Shown piece by piece: positions 27,676 to 37,418 of a stretch of 64,000 bases of DNA. The DNA is from Marinifilum caeruleilacunae. GTDB lineage: Bacteria > Bacteroidota > Bacteroidia > Bacteroidales > Marinifilaceae. Below the pieces are notes generated by a model. That model made no database searches. It saw nothing but the letters and a program-made list of their open reading frames with translations, and had not been told where the DNA came from. The position numbers and the translations under genes are program-made. The first letter of the stretch is position 1. Each line of letters opens with the position of its first letter. The stretch lies in contig NZ_RZNH01000003.1 in assembly GCF_013141825.1 (NCBI RefSeq), positions 186,001 through 250,000 of the forward strand. Direction: 5' to 3'.

Positions 27676-29067
27676 ATGCTAGAAGATTTTCATTTTATAA
27701 AGAATAAAACAACATATGTAGCTTTTCATATCCCATCGAGCAAATTTTTTCGATTAACATCTAAAAGTTATAGTCTGGCTGAAGATGTTGCTAATGATGA
27801 AAACATATCAATTCTATCTAAGATTCATAATTTGTCAGAAGATGATATTATGATGTTTGTAGATAACCTTAACAGTTCTGTACCTACTATTAATAATGTA
27901 TCTTCAAAAAACAAAAAAAAGATTGCAAGAGTGACAATTCATGTAGCAAATGATTGCAATTTAGCTTGCACTTATTGTTATGGTAATGAAGGCACTTATA
28001 ATCATGAAAAAAAATTAATGAGTGCTAAAACAGCTGAAGATATTGCTTATTTCTTAATAAACAACTTTACAGAAGTAGAAGGAATTGTTTTTTTCGGAGG
28101 CGAACCACTTTTGAATCCTCAAATCATAAAGTTAATCTGTGAAATATTTAGGAAACATGAAAAAGAGTTTCCTATACCAAAGTTCAGCATTATAACCAAT
28201 GGCACGATACTTAATTCTTGCATAATTGATCTTATTGATGAATACCTCGAAACTGTAGTGGTAAGTATAGATGGTCCACAAGAAGCAAATGATTTACACA
28301 GGAAATATAAAAATGGCAATGGTAGTTATAATAAAATTGAAAAGTTCATAACAACCATAAAAAGCAAGACTAAAGCGTTAGTAAAATTTGAAGCTACTTA
28401 CACAAATGATCATTATAGCAGAGGTTATTCAAAACAAGCTATAAGTTCTTTCATAAAAAATACGTTCAAAATTCAAGGTTCTCTTGTTGAAGAAATGTTT
28501 GATGATTCTTATGATGATAGAGTTTCAGATACTCCAACATCAAAAGAAATTAAAGAGTTATTTTACTCTTCAAATGGCGAAAATATCGTATTAAGTGAAA
28601 ATTTTATTGATATAATCCTCTCTATTGCAAAAGGGGCTAAAAGGCAAATGTGTCCAATTGGAGAAGATATAGTCGCAATTTCAGTTGACGGTGAGATCCT
28701 TCCATGTCACGTTTTACTTAACGATGATAAATTCAGCTTTGGAAATATTTATTCAGAAAACATATTTAACAACCCATCAATATACTATGACCAATTTCCA
28801 TTTTTAAAAACTAGCTCATTAAAAATTGGCACATGTAGCTCTTGTTGGATAAGGAATTTATGTGGCGGCTGTGTTTTAAGATGGTTTTACGATAATAATA
28901 AAAAGGTATTCTTTAATAATCCACATCCAGAATTGTGCAAAGCCACCAAGAGCTTTTATGAAGAAATTATTTTGAATTTAGCAGAGCTTCAAAAAGATAA
29001 TGATCAATACATTAAGTTTGTTAATGTATTGACAAAAGAATTAAATCCATCGACATGTTCAATGTGA
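27676..29067 (+). CDS. Radical SAM/SPASM peptide maturase
   Basis: A 463-residue radical SAM enzyme. An N-terminal region of about 80 residues resembles a peptide-binding (RRE-like) domain. The 4Fe-4S cluster motif CNLACTYC gives C94, C98 and C101, followed by YGNEG, FFGGEPLLNP and SIDGPQEAN. The C-terminal SPASM domain has cysteines in MCPIGED, LPCHVLL, GTCSSCW, LCGGCV and ELCKATK for auxiliary clusters. It presumably installs thioether or related crosslinks in the adjacent Cys-rich peptide. Its stop overlaps the ABC transporter start by 13 nt. Confidence 0.9.
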   Translation: MLEDFHFIKNKTTYVAFHIPSSKFFRLTSKSYSLAEDVANDENISILSKIHNLSEDDIMMFVDNLNSSVPTINNVSSKNKKKIARVTIHVANDCNLACTYCYGNEGTYNHEKKLMSAKTAEDIAYFLINNFTEVEGIVFFGGEPLLNPQIIKLICEIFRKHEKEFPIPKFSIITNGTILNSCIIDLIDEYLETVVVSIDGPQEANDLHRKYKNGNGSYNKIEKFITTIKSKTKALVKFEATYTNDHYSRGYSKQAISSFIKNTFKIQGSLVEEMFDDSYDDRVSDTPTSKEIKELFYSSNGENIVLSENFIDIILSIAKGAKRQMCPIGEDIVAISVDGEILPCHVLLNDDKFSFGNIYSENIFNNPSIYYDQFPFLKTSSLKIGTCSSCWIRNLCGGCVLRWFYDNNKKVFFNNPHPELCKATKSFYEEIILNLAELQKDNDQYIKFVNVLTKELNPSTCSM

Positions 29068-30758
29068 AAATCAATCATAAATATAGTGTCCTAATTGGAT
29101 ATTTTCGACAACATAAGAAAAAAGCCCTTTGGGGAGGGCTTTTTATGATGCTAAATGTATTATTGATTCTTCCAACACCGCTGATTACAATGTATTTAAT
29201 TGATACAATATTACCAGCAAAAAATTATAATTTATTAGGCATTATTAGCATGTCAGCAATTGCACTAATTGCATTAAAGGGAGTTTCAAATTCACTTCAG
29301 CATTTATTTTTTCAGAGCTTTAATGAATGTGTTATTTTTAAAATTCAATTAGATCTGTTTGAAAAAGTACAAACAATACCTCAGTTTATTCGAAAGAAAA
29401 TGCATACTGGATATATAATGTCCAGAATTAAAGAAGATCCAGAAAGATTACAAAGTCTTTTAATTGAGTCTTTTTTTACAATAATTAAAGATGGGTTGAC
29501 TTTTATCGTTGGAATAAGTATTATTTTCTATTTACATTGGAAATTAGCATTAATTTCTGTGGTACTATTACCTTTATATACTCTAACATTACAATTTTAT
29601 AGTAAAAAAGTTAAAAAAGCTTCTCAAATTTACTATGAGCATAAAGCTATAGTGTCCAAGAAAGTTCAAGAATCTATTTCTTTGTTAGATTTGTTTAAAC
29701 AATTTAATGCACAAAAATATGATGCTATTAAATTTGTAAAATTATTGAAAAATTCCACAAAAAGTAGTCTCAAAAAAACAATGCTAAATGCATATAGTTC
29801 TATTATGGTGGGGTTTATAGGTGGTCTTGGTCCTATTCTCATTATATGGTATGGAATAGCAGAAATTATGAATGGTAATTTATTATTAGGTGAATTAATT
29901 GCATTTAACTCATTTCTAGGGTATTTATTTGGCCCAACAGATAGACTCACAAAACTCAACATAAACATACAGCAATCTTTGGTGGCCTGGGATCGTATTT
30001 ATGAATATTTATTTGAATTATATAAAGAACCGATTTCTTTATCTAATAAAAATATTAGTAAAACTCTAATTGGTGAGATAAAATTTAATGAAATTTCGTT
30101 TTCATATGATTCAAAAAAAATACTGAACAAATGTAATTTATTTATTCCAGGAAAATCAACAGTTGCTATAATAGGAGAAAGTGGATGTGGAAAATCAACA
30201 TTAGTAAGTTTATTAACCTTGGTTAACACAAATTACGATGGAAGTATATTAATCGATAATCTTAATATCAAGGATTTAGATTCTTTTAAGTATAAAGATC
30301 AAATAGCTATCGTGACACAGGAACCTATGCTTTTTCATAACACCATTTATAACAATATAGCTTTAGGCAAAAATTCAATTACATTAGACAAAATAATTTA
30401 TGCTTGTAAAATAGTAAAAATACATGATTTTGTATCATCACTGCCAAAAGGTTATGATACTATTCTAGATGAAAGGGGTATTAATTTATCAATAGGCCAA
30501 AAACAAAGAATTGCATTAGCAAGAGCAATTGTTAGGGATCCAAAAATTCTCATTTTAGACGAACCAACCTCAAATTTAGATTTGGAAACGGAAAAATTAC
30601 TATTCAATGACCTTAACAACTTTATAAAATCACGAACTACAATTATTATCACTCATAGACTTGACATAAATCTAAGATTGGATTACCTAATAACTTTAAA
30701 ATCGAACCAAATCACAGTATCTGAAAAACTGAAAGAATCTCTTAGTTCCTTAATCTAA
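29055..30758 (+). CDS. ABC exporter, membrane and ATPase domains fused
   Basis: A 567-residue half-transporter. Six membrane helices occupy residues 20-300 and the ATPase domain follows with Walker A GESGCGKST, signature LSIGQKQRIALARA, Walker B ILILDEPTSNLD and H-loop ITHR. No N-terminal C39 peptidase domain is present, so leader removal must be done by another protease or by none. Translationally coupled to the maturase; most likely it exports the modified peptide across the inner membrane. Confidence 0.9.
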   Translation: MFNVKINHKYSVLIGYFRQHKKKALWGGLFMMLNVLLILPTPLITMYLIDTILPAKNYNLLGIISMSAIALIALKGVSNSLQHLFFQSFNECVIFKIQLDLFEKVQTIPQFIRKKMHTGYIMSRIKEDPERLQSLLIESFFTIIKDGLTFIVGISIIFYLHWKLALISVVLLPLYTLTLQFYSKKVKKASQIYYEHKAIVSKKVQESISLLDLFKQFNAQKYDAIKFVKLLKNSTKSSLKKTMLNAYSSIMVGFIGGLGPILIIWYGIAEIMNGNLLLGELIAFNSFLGYLFGPTDRLTKLNINIQQSLVAWDRIYEYLFELYKEPISLSNKNISKTLIGEIKFNEISFSYDSKKILNKCNLFIPGKSTVAIIGESGCGKSTLVSLLTLVNTNYDGSILIDNLNIKDLDSFKYKDQIAIVTQEPMLFHNTIYNNIALGKNSITLDKIIYACKIVKIHDFVSSLPKGYDTILDERGINLSIGQKQRIALARAIVRDPKILILDEPTSNLDLETEKLLFNDLNNFIKSRTTIIITHRLDINLRLDYLITLKSNQITVSEKLKESLSSLI

Positions 30759-30781
30759 TAAACTTCTCATATTTACACTGC

Positions 30782-33163
30782 ATGAAAAATTCATTTTTAA
30801 AGATCGCTTTTAAGAATATAATTAATGAAAAAGTTAGTTCTGCTTTTAATATAATTGGATTTTCGCTTACACTAACAACAGTATTGTTGATTTCTTTTTA
30901 TGTAATTAATGAATTGAGTTATGATACCTTTCATAAAGATTATAAAAACATATTTCGCAGTACGATAAAAAGCACTTTTGAAAATGGAGAGGTAAGCGAA
31001 ACAGCAGGTGTAATTCATTCCATAGGACCTCGAATAAATGAAGAAGTTCCATCTATAGAATCCTTTACTCGAATTTATCCAGAATGGCAAACATTGGTAA
31101 TTAAAAATAAATTAAACTCTTATTCTGAGTCGGAAATAGCCTATGTTGATCCAGGCTTCTTTTCTGTGTTTTCATTCCAATTTATAGAAGGTAATTCTAC
31201 TCAATTTATCAAGAAAAATAGCTTGATAATAAACAAAAAAACGGCGATTAAGTATTTTGGCAATAAATCAGGATTAAATGAAATATTAACAATAAAAAAC
31301 ATTGAATATAGGGTAATTGGAATCATAGAAGACTTTCCTCCAAATTCACATTTTGATTTTAACTTATTAATACCAATTTCCTCTAAAGATTTTGGAGAGA
31401 ATTTATTTTATCAAGGAGGTAGTTTCTACACATATTTCAAAATTAAATACCAAGCTAATCAAGTTAATGTTCTATCGCAAGTTAATTCAATTGCACGTAG
31501 ATTATACTTGGAATACGATGAAAGAAAAAAGAATGAAACTAGATCAATACAAATGGCTTTACAGCCATTAAATAGAATTCATCTACACTCTCACTTTAGA
31601 AATGAATTAAAAGTCAATGGGAATCTATTCTATGTTAAGATTAATATATTCCTAGCAATACTTTTACTTTTAATTTCGACAATTAACTTCATTAATACAA
31701 CTACTGTTATATCAGAAAAAAGATCAAAAAGCATTGGAATTCAAAAAGTTCTCGGAGCATCAAGAATTCAGTTAATCCAAAATATAATTCTTGAGATAAT
31801 GATACCGCCTCTGATTGCATTAATTATCGCAATCCTATTAGCGTTTAGTCTAAATAATTATTTCATGCCACTATTAGGGTTTTCAATTCCATTAAGTGCA
31901 ATATTATCATGGAAATCTATAATGATACTAATTATTTTAGGCATTATAGTTATTCTCCTATCAACAGTATATCCCGCTTTATATCTTTCAAAACTACCAG
32001 TATTAAATATTATGTCAGGATATAGTGCAACAGGAATTCATAGAAATTCACTATTATATAAAATTTTATTATGCTTTCAATTTGCATCCTCTATCTTTTT
32101 AATAATTTCCTTATTGCAGATTACCCAACAAATCAATTATTTAAAGAAAAAAGATTTAGGATTCAATAAGAACAATGTTTTAGTTTTTACAAATATTTCG
32201 CATCAAACAAAGAAAAAACTACCTATTATCCAAGGTGAGCTATGTAAATTACCATTTGTTAAAAATGTATCTAGCTCGAAACAAATTCCAGGCGAAAGAA
32301 TGCCCGAGGCTGAATTCAAATTATTTCAGGCCCATGATTCTAAATGGTCCGAATGTAATGTTATAAGAGGTGACTGTCATTATATCCCTACACTTGAATT
32401 AAACTTACTTGAAGGAAGAAACTTTAGAAATTACAAGAATTTAGATAAAGACGTAACTATAATAAACGAGAGTGCAGCGAAAGCAATTGGAAAAGAAAGT
32501 CTATTAGGAACGCAAATTAATCTAGATGGGAAGATTTACTCCATCATTGGAATTGTACAAAATTTTCATATTGAATCACTTCATAATAATATTAAACCTA
32601 TATTTATTGTTTTAGGAAAATCCGGCACAACTGATTTAGCTATAAATATTAATTCAATAAATCAAAAGAATAATATAAATCGCATAAAATCAATTTTTAA
32701 TGATATTGCTCCTGAGTATATACCGTTTTCATACTTCTTAAAGGATCGATTCAATCAAATGTATAAAAGCGAAGATCAAATCCAAAGAATTTTATTAACA
32801 TTTTGTTATATTGCCATTATCATTTCAATAATGGGAGTATGGGCATTCTCATCTCTTTTTCTTCAAAAAAAGCAGAAAGAAATTGCAATTCGAAAAGTAT
32901 TGGGAGCAAACAATATAAACTTATTTACTTTATTAATAAAGAATTTTTTACCATGGATACTAATTGCGTTTATTATATCATCCCCTCTTGTTTTTATATT
33001 TATATCTACTTGGTTAGATGCGTATATTTATAAAATAGAAATTTCCATATTATATTATATATATACTATAATTAGTGTTATTGTAGTAGTTATTATGGCA
33101 GTAATCTATCACTACCTTGTAATGATTAAAGCTCAGCCAGTTACAATTTTAAAGAAGGAATAA
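30782..33163 (+). CDS. MacB/FtsX-family permease in the RiPP cluster
   Basis: A 793-residue permease with N-terminal helix, MacB-like periplasmic domains and two FtsX units; boxes KSIGIQKVLGASRIQLIQN and EIAIRKVLGANNINLFTLL mark the FtsX starts. It follows the exporter by 23 nt, so it belongs to the operon. No MacB-type ATPase gene is in the island, so it would need a partner from elsewhere, such as a chromosomal LolD-like ATPase. A role in self-immunity or second-step export is inferred. Relatives occur at 4757-14287. Confidence 0.85.
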   Translation: MKNSFLKIAFKNIINEKVSSAFNIIGFSLTLTTVLLISFYVINELSYDTFHKDYKNIFRSTIKSTFENGEVSETAGVIHSIGPRINEEVPSIESFTRIYPEWQTLVIKNKLNSYSESEIAYVDPGFFSVFSFQFIEGNSTQFIKKNSLIINKKTAIKYFGNKSGLNEILTIKNIEYRVIGIIEDFPPNSHFDFNLLIPISSKDFGENLFYQGGSFYTYFKIKYQANQVNVLSQVNSIARRLYLEYDERKKNETRSIQMALQPLNRIHLHSHFRNELKVNGNLFYVKINIFLAILLLLISTINFINTTTVISEKRSKSIGIQKVLGASRIQLIQNIILEIMIPPLIALIIAILLAFSLNNYFMPLLGFSIPLSAILSWKSIMILIILGIIVILLSTVYPALYLSKLPVLNIMSGYSATGIHRNSLLYKILLCFQFASSIFLIISLLQITQQINYLKKKDLGFNKNNVLVFTNISHQTKKKLPIIQGELCKLPFVKNVSSSKQIPGERMPEAEFKLFQAHDSKWSECNVIRGDCHYIPTLELNLLEGRNFRNYKNLDKDVTIINESAAKAIGKESLLGTQINLDGKIYSIIGIVQNFHIESLHNNIKPIFIVLGKSGTTDLAININSINQKNNINRIKSIFNDIAPEYIPFSYFLKDRFNQMYKSEDQIQRILLTFCYIAIIISIMGVWAFSSLFLQKKQKEIAIRKVLGANNINLFTLLIKNFLPWILIAFIISSPLVFIFISTWLDAYIYKIEISILYYIYTIISVIVVVIMAVIYHYLVMIKAQPVTILKKE

Positions 33164-33619
33164 AAATTAAATCTTACTCGTTAGTATTTTGTCTAATCAT
33201 AACATCCAAGGGTAAAATCACAAACTCCACTTTAAAGAAAATTACATTAATTAGATTTTTCAACTGAAATACTTTTAGAGAGGGAATTTTTAATATCATA
33301 TAAATACAAAAGAGAACATTCAAGTATTTTGTTGATATTTTCTCACTGTATACATTTTTATTATCAAATTCTTTCACAGCTTTTATTATTTTAGATGTTC
33401 CTTTAGCATCTCAAAATTCCAGAGATAAAATAACTTCAAATTCTAATATATTTTAATGATTCGAAATATTATATAGAATTGCCACTTATATTAAAAACTA
33501 TCAAAATTCTTTTACTAAAGAAGATTATAAGATTTTATTTTCTGTAATATGTTCCCATATAAATTCAATTAGAGTAATTGAATCAAACTTGGATGATCAT
33601 TAAAGTATTGTAGAGTAAA
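33164..33619. other. AT-rich gap with small coding remnants
   Basis: No convincing gene. Between about 33477 and 33603 a stop-free stretch on the plus strand reads ATYIKNYQNSFTKEDYKILF and ends NLDDH, which looks like the tail of a decayed small gene; no start is in frame. Confidence 0.35.
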
Positions 33620-33740
33620 ATAAAGTTCATAAAATCGTCCGTTTTATAAAACAAATCAGATAATCAAAAATAATCATAGCTTAATAGTTACATTTTCCGT
33701 TTTATTTAATAGTTTTATAAATTATGCATTTATAAAACTA
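33620..33740. promoter_or_regulatory. Putative res site of the serine resolvase
   Basis: Just upstream of the resolvase gene lie three related blocks built on GTTTTATAAA: an imperfect dyad near 33625-33652, a partial copy near 33695-33708 and a perfect dyad (AGTTTTATAAA, 7-nt spacer, TTTATAAAACT) at 33711-33739. Multi-subsite arrays of about 28-bp dyads are how Tn3-type resolvases are organised; the last dyad overlaps the promoter region, so autoregulation is likely. Confidence 0.6.
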
Positions 33741-33744
33741 ATTT

Positions 33745-34314
33745 ATGATATTTGGATATGCTCGGGTCTCTACTCCAGAGCAAAACATTAGTAGTCAAAT
33801 TTCGATGTTAAAAGATGCTGGTTGTAAGAAAGTTTATACTGATACTGCAAGTGGAGTTAGAGAAAATAGAAATGGTCTCAAAGAATTAATGCAAACAATT
33901 AGAAAAGGAGATACTGTAATTGTATATCGCGTTGATAGAATTTTTCGATCACTCAAAAATATGGTCGAGTTAATTGAAACATTCAATCAAATGCAAGTAA
34001 ACTTCACAAGTTTATCTGAACCACAATTTGACACAACCTCTGCCAATGGTAAATTCTTACTTCAGATTTTTGGAGCTGTAGCTGAATTTGAGCGTAATCT
34101 AATTAGTGAAAGAACTAAAATAGGTCTAGTTAATGCCAGAAAAAGGAAAAAGTTATTAGGAAGACCTAAGGGACCTACGAAAGATAGCCTTGATAAATAC
34201 GAATACGCCTGTCATTTATATGAAAATAAAAATTATCCTATTGATAAAGCATGTCAAGCAGCTGGGATTAGTAAGACAACTTTTTATCGTATAGATAAAA
34301 TGAAAAATAAATAA
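33745..34314 (+). CDS. tniR: Serine resolvase (TniR/Tn3 type)
   Basis: A 189-residue small serine recombinase. The catalytic domain begins FGYARVSTPEQN with R7 and S9, has VDRIFRSLKNM (R65, R68) and EFERNLISERTKIGL, all conserved for activity. The C-terminal helix-turn-helix is DKACQAAGISKTTFYRI. Such enzymes resolve cointegrates formed by replicative transposons such as Tn5053/Tn402. Here it sits in the middle of an element that also carries TnsA, where cointegrates are not expected. A res-like site precedes it. Confidence 0.92.
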   Translation: MIFGYARVSTPEQNISSQISMLKDAGCKKVYTDTASGVRENRNGLKELMQTIRKGDTVIVYRVDRIFRSLKNMVELIETFNQMQVNFTSLSEPQFDTTSANGKFLLQIFGAVAEFERNLISERTKIGLVNARKRKKLLGRPKGPTKDSLDKYEYACHLYENKNYPIDKACQAAGISKTTFYRIDKMKNK

Positions 34315-34391
34315 TCATGGATGTAGAAGGATTGCCTGATTATATCTATCAATTCATGACTTCGATGTTTGTAGTTTAATTTTTCTAAATA

Positions 34392-34820
34392 TTAATTTAT
34401 ATCCATATCATGCTGAATTCCTCCTCCATTCCATTTACCTGTCACTGACCAAATTTCATAATGAAGTAACCATTCCGATATCCATGGTACCAATATATCA
34501 GCAAGCAACATGCTTGTATCCCACTCTCTTGCCCTTTTATAATAAAGACATAACCATTGCTTATCCTCGCTGTATAAATGATTGAAATCGTCTTCTTTTT
34601 TTCTTTTTCTTAAAACTGGTGAAAGGACATAAACATTGGGAGATTTCCCTAGCCTGTAGATCAATTTAATTTTATACTTTTCACTTAATGGACTTGGCTG
34701 CAAGTTATGTTTCCATGTAAGTACATTTTTGCTAATTGTAACAGTAGAAGAGGGAAATAAACTCTTCAATTTCCCTCTTTGTATTCCTAAATTAATGATA
34801 TTTTTTTTTATTTTATCCAT
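34392..34820 (-). CDS. E2-like protein of a short type II CBASS
   Basis: A 142-residue protein with the layout of CBASS E2-only (short Cap2) proteins: an N-terminal alpha/beta segment (LTWKHNLQPSPLSEKYKIKLIY), a PNVYVLSPVL strand, and the block KQWLCLYYKRAREWD holding the only cysteine-centred motif, a candidate catalytic Cys. ILVPWISEWLLHYEIWSVTGKWNGGG completes the fold. In studied systems the E2 protein attaches the cyclase to targets or to itself and raises activity. Its ATG overlaps the cyclase stop by 8 nt; last gene of the operon. Confidence 0.8.
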   Translation of the reverse strand: MDKIKKNIINLGIQRGKLKSLFPSSTVTISKNVLTWKHNLQPSPLSEKYKIKLIYRLGKSPNVYVLSPVLRKRKKEDDFNHLYSEDKQWLCLYYKRAREWDTSMLLADILVPWISEWLLHYEIWSVTGKWNGGGIQHDMDIN

Positions 34821-36039
34821 GAAAATTGTGGTTTTTTACTGTTTCTCCTACCGCTCCTAAAATTCCAGTTCCTCTTGCCATTTTAAGGGCGCCTACTTCC
34901 CGTTTTTTCAAAAGTCGCTCTCCATAAGCATTAAAAGCCTTATTCATAACATCTTCACCAAAGGGCCTTTTAAGAGATTCAACAATTAATGGTAATGAAG
35001 GTTTCAGTGATAGAGCACTTATATCTTTTTTTACCTGATTTAACCAAGAATAAAAATTTTCCTGCTTTTTAGGATTCTCTGGCCATTTATCTGCAAAATT
35101 TTCTTCCTGATTCACAGGATTTCCAATCCATTTAATCATTCTTCCATGCTCTTCGGAATATCTCTCTTCAATTTCTAATTCCAATTGATTAACAATATTT
35201 ACAAGAGCATCCATTATATTTCCTTCCCTTCGGTATGCCTTAGCCGAAAGTGTTGTAATAATGATTGAAATTGGCTTGTGTTCATCTCCATTAAACATGA
35301 TGTCACGATGTCGTTTTAATATCTGGATCACGCGTTGTAAGGGCAATTTATTCTCCTGGTATTTTGGAACAGGTTGAACTGCCTCACTCATCCAAATAGC
35401 TTTTTTAAAATCAATGTTTGCAATATTGAAAAACCACTTGCCGTAACCAAAAGGATTGCTTTTCATCCAATTAAGATGATTGGTGTCTGAATAATAATTC
35501 TCATCCTGATTATCCGTAATTCGAATTGCCAAATCGTTTACCTCTCCTAGATCAGTTGCAGCAAAGGCCTTTTCTAATACTTCACGATAACCAGAGTCTA
35601 CTACTGCAGGAAGAATATCCATATGATATCGTTCTTTTATATTTGGCGAATCCTGACGATATTCAAGTGTCCAACATCTCCTTCCTTCATCGTCAAGCAT
35701 TTTTTTGTAAGTTTCGTTATCTTTTATGCGATCACCTACTTTTTGTTTTACTCCGTACTGAGCCCAGTTTGGATTTTTTCCTTTTAATTGGCAAACCAGA
35801 TCAATATCCATATCATCATTTTCGTTAATAGGCTTGATCATAGTTCCAAGCATAAAAGAGCCTTGAGGTAAAATTTCAGGCATATAAGGTGCCAAACTTG
35901 ATTTCTCATCCGAAAGCCATTTTCCTACTGCCTGATAACTGTCAACAGCTGCGTTATATTGTGTCTCATTAATGTCAAGGGATTCTCCCAAGTTTTCCAA
36001 CAAATCATTAATTTGTATTTTCTGTTCAGGTGTCATCAT
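34813..36039 (-). CDS. CD-NTase (CBASS cyclic nucleotide synthase)
   Basis: A 408-residue nucleotidyltransferase of the cGAS/DncV-like family. The catalytic site has PQGSFMLGT (GS helix), DDMDIDLVCQL (metal-binding D-x-D) and the third aspartate in ERYHMDILPAV; a C-terminal helical domain follows. On phage infection such enzymes make a cyclic oligonucleotide that switches on the effector. ATG 36039 was chosen over an in-frame TTG at 36045; it starts 2 nt after the effector gene ends. The product nucleotide cannot be told from sequence by eye. Confidence 0.9.
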   Translation of the reverse strand: MMTPEQKIQINDLLENLGESLDINETQYNAAVDSYQAVGKWLSDEKSSLAPYMPEILPQGSFMLGTMIKPINENDDMDIDLVCQLKGKNPNWAQYGVKQKVGDRIKDNETYKKMLDDEGRRCWTLEYRQDSPNIKERYHMDILPAVVDSGYREVLEKAFAATDLGEVNDLAIRITDNQDENYYSDTNHLNWMKSNPFGYGKWFFNIANIDFKKAIWMSEAVQPVPKYQENKLPLQRVIQILKRHRDIMFNGDEHKPISIIITTLSAKAYRREGNIMDALVNIVNQLELEIEERYSEEHGRMIKWIGNPVNQEENFADKWPENPKKQENFYSWLNQVKKDISALSLKPSLPLIVESLKRPFGEDVMNKAFNAYGERLLKKREVGALKMARGTGILGAVGETVKNHNFHG

Positions 36040-36041
36040 TT

Positions 36042-37193
36042 TCAATTGGGTTTTATTTCAATAGTTTTTACAAATCCTTTTCTCTTACTGTTTTGGTCAT
36101 AAATTAACATTCCCATATCTGCTTTAGGCATCCAAACTCTTCCCAGTTCAACCGCAGTAGCAACAGGCATTGAAGGGAAAATATTTAAAACCGTATCCTG
36201 TCCATGTTTTGCTTTAATTTCATCAAAAGCATAACGCATAAGTTTCCTAAATTCCATAAGTTGATTTCTGGTTCTTAAAAAATCATTGCTAGGGGAATCT
36301 ATTTTTATTGACCAAATAGAGGTATCCTCACCAAGGACAGATTCAATTCTATCGTCAGTGATTGTTGCACTAAGTTCAAATTTTAAGGCTACTTTTTTTG
36401 TTATTTTATCTGGAGCAACCAATCGAAATTTGATCAGTTCCGTTTCATCAAGCCACTTCCATGTTGAAGGTTCCCGGTGTAATTGGTAAACTTCAGCAGG
36501 ATAAATATCATTTAATAGGGTACCTAATTGAATCAACAAGGGTTGAGGAGCTAATGCAAAAATAGAGTAATGGTGGTGTGGACTGTTTTCTTCTAAATAT
36601 TTTAATTTTTCAGAAAATTGATTGTTTAAGTTTTCTCTTTGAATTTCCCAAAAGATTTCTTTATCGTCCTCAAAAAGTGTATTGTGCATACCAAGATCTA
36701 TAGTTTTATATTCCGCCGGAAAATAGTTTGGTATTACTGCTTCACGAACACGATTATAGGACAAAGGAGTATCATGAGTTCCTACTTTTGCACCAAACAA
36801 AACAATGTGTGACTTCTTATCCGGACTGATACCTGTTAATAATTCAATTCTTTCCTCATGATCCTTTTTCATTTGGATTAATCGTATAGCAGAAAATTCA
36901 TCCTCGCGCTTTTTATCATCAATTAAACGATGGCATTCATCGCATACCAGCATCAAATTAGAAAAATCGATTTCCAATTTTGGAGATAAGACTTCATCGT
37001 AGCGAGGTCCATTTGGAGAATAAGCATAAATATGTGCTATATATGAAATATTCATTTGATTCATAGTAGCACCATGGCGCCAAAGCGGTTTGTTACAACC
37101 TTCAAATTGACACCGACCTGCAGAACTTGTCCACAATTGGGTTTTTACTAATACTGGTATTGAGGGCCTGCTGTTAGATTGTTTTTTTGTCAT
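36042..37193 (-). CDS. cap5: HNH-SAVED effector nuclease of CBASS (Cap5-like)
   Basis: A 383-residue effector. The N-terminal HNH nuclease has zinc cysteines (GRCQFEGCNKPL ... VCDECHRLID) and the catalytic histidine in SYIAHIYAYSPNGPR. The C-terminal SAVED domain, about residues 140-380, contains FALAPQPLLIQLGTLLND and VYQLHREPSTWKW. In known systems SAVED binds the cyclic nucleotide and the HNH domain then shreds DNA, killing the infected cell. First gene of the three-gene CBASS operon. Confidence 0.9.
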   Translation of the reverse strand: MTKKQSNSRPSIPVLVKTQLWTSSAGRCQFEGCNKPLWRHGATMNQMNISYIAHIYAYSPNGPRYDEVLSPKLEIDFSNLMLVCDECHRLIDDKKREDEFSAIRLIQMKKDHEERIELLTGISPDKKSHIVLFGAKVGTHDTPLSYNRVREAVIPNYFPAEYKTIDLGMHNTLFEDDKEIFWEIQRENLNNQFSEKLKYLEENSPHHHYSIFALAPQPLLIQLGTLLNDIYPAEVYQLHREPSTWKWLDETELIKFRLVAPDKITKKVALKFELSATITDDRIESVLGEDTSIWSIKIDSPSNDFLRTRNQLMEFRKLMRYAFDEIKAKHGQDTVLNIFPSMPVATAVELGRVWMPKADMGMLIYDQNSKRKGFVKTIEIKPN

Positions 37194-37418
37194 TTAAAAT
37201 ACTAATTCATTTTTATATTAATTTACCATGTTTGAAGCCATATCCAATAAATATCATTGCATCCTTTATCATACTTACAAATCATATCGAATTTTATTTA
37301 TCACATAATTATATTTTTTGTACATTTAAAAATTAATTATTGAAAATTTTCGACACCTTGCAATTTCAATACGAAAATCGTTACCAACGCTTTTGCGTAT
37401 ATAATATGAACAGGCATA
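37194..37418. other. Divergent intergenic region between CBASS and the sigma/Panacea pair
   Basis: 225 nt, strongly AT-rich, must hold promoters for both directions. I see TTTG-containing blocks on both strands but no full consensus that I would assign. Confidence 0.4.

Noticed and set aside
33174-33377. 67-codon reverse frame after the RiPP permease
   Set aside because: Translation is not protein-like and no start signal is visible.
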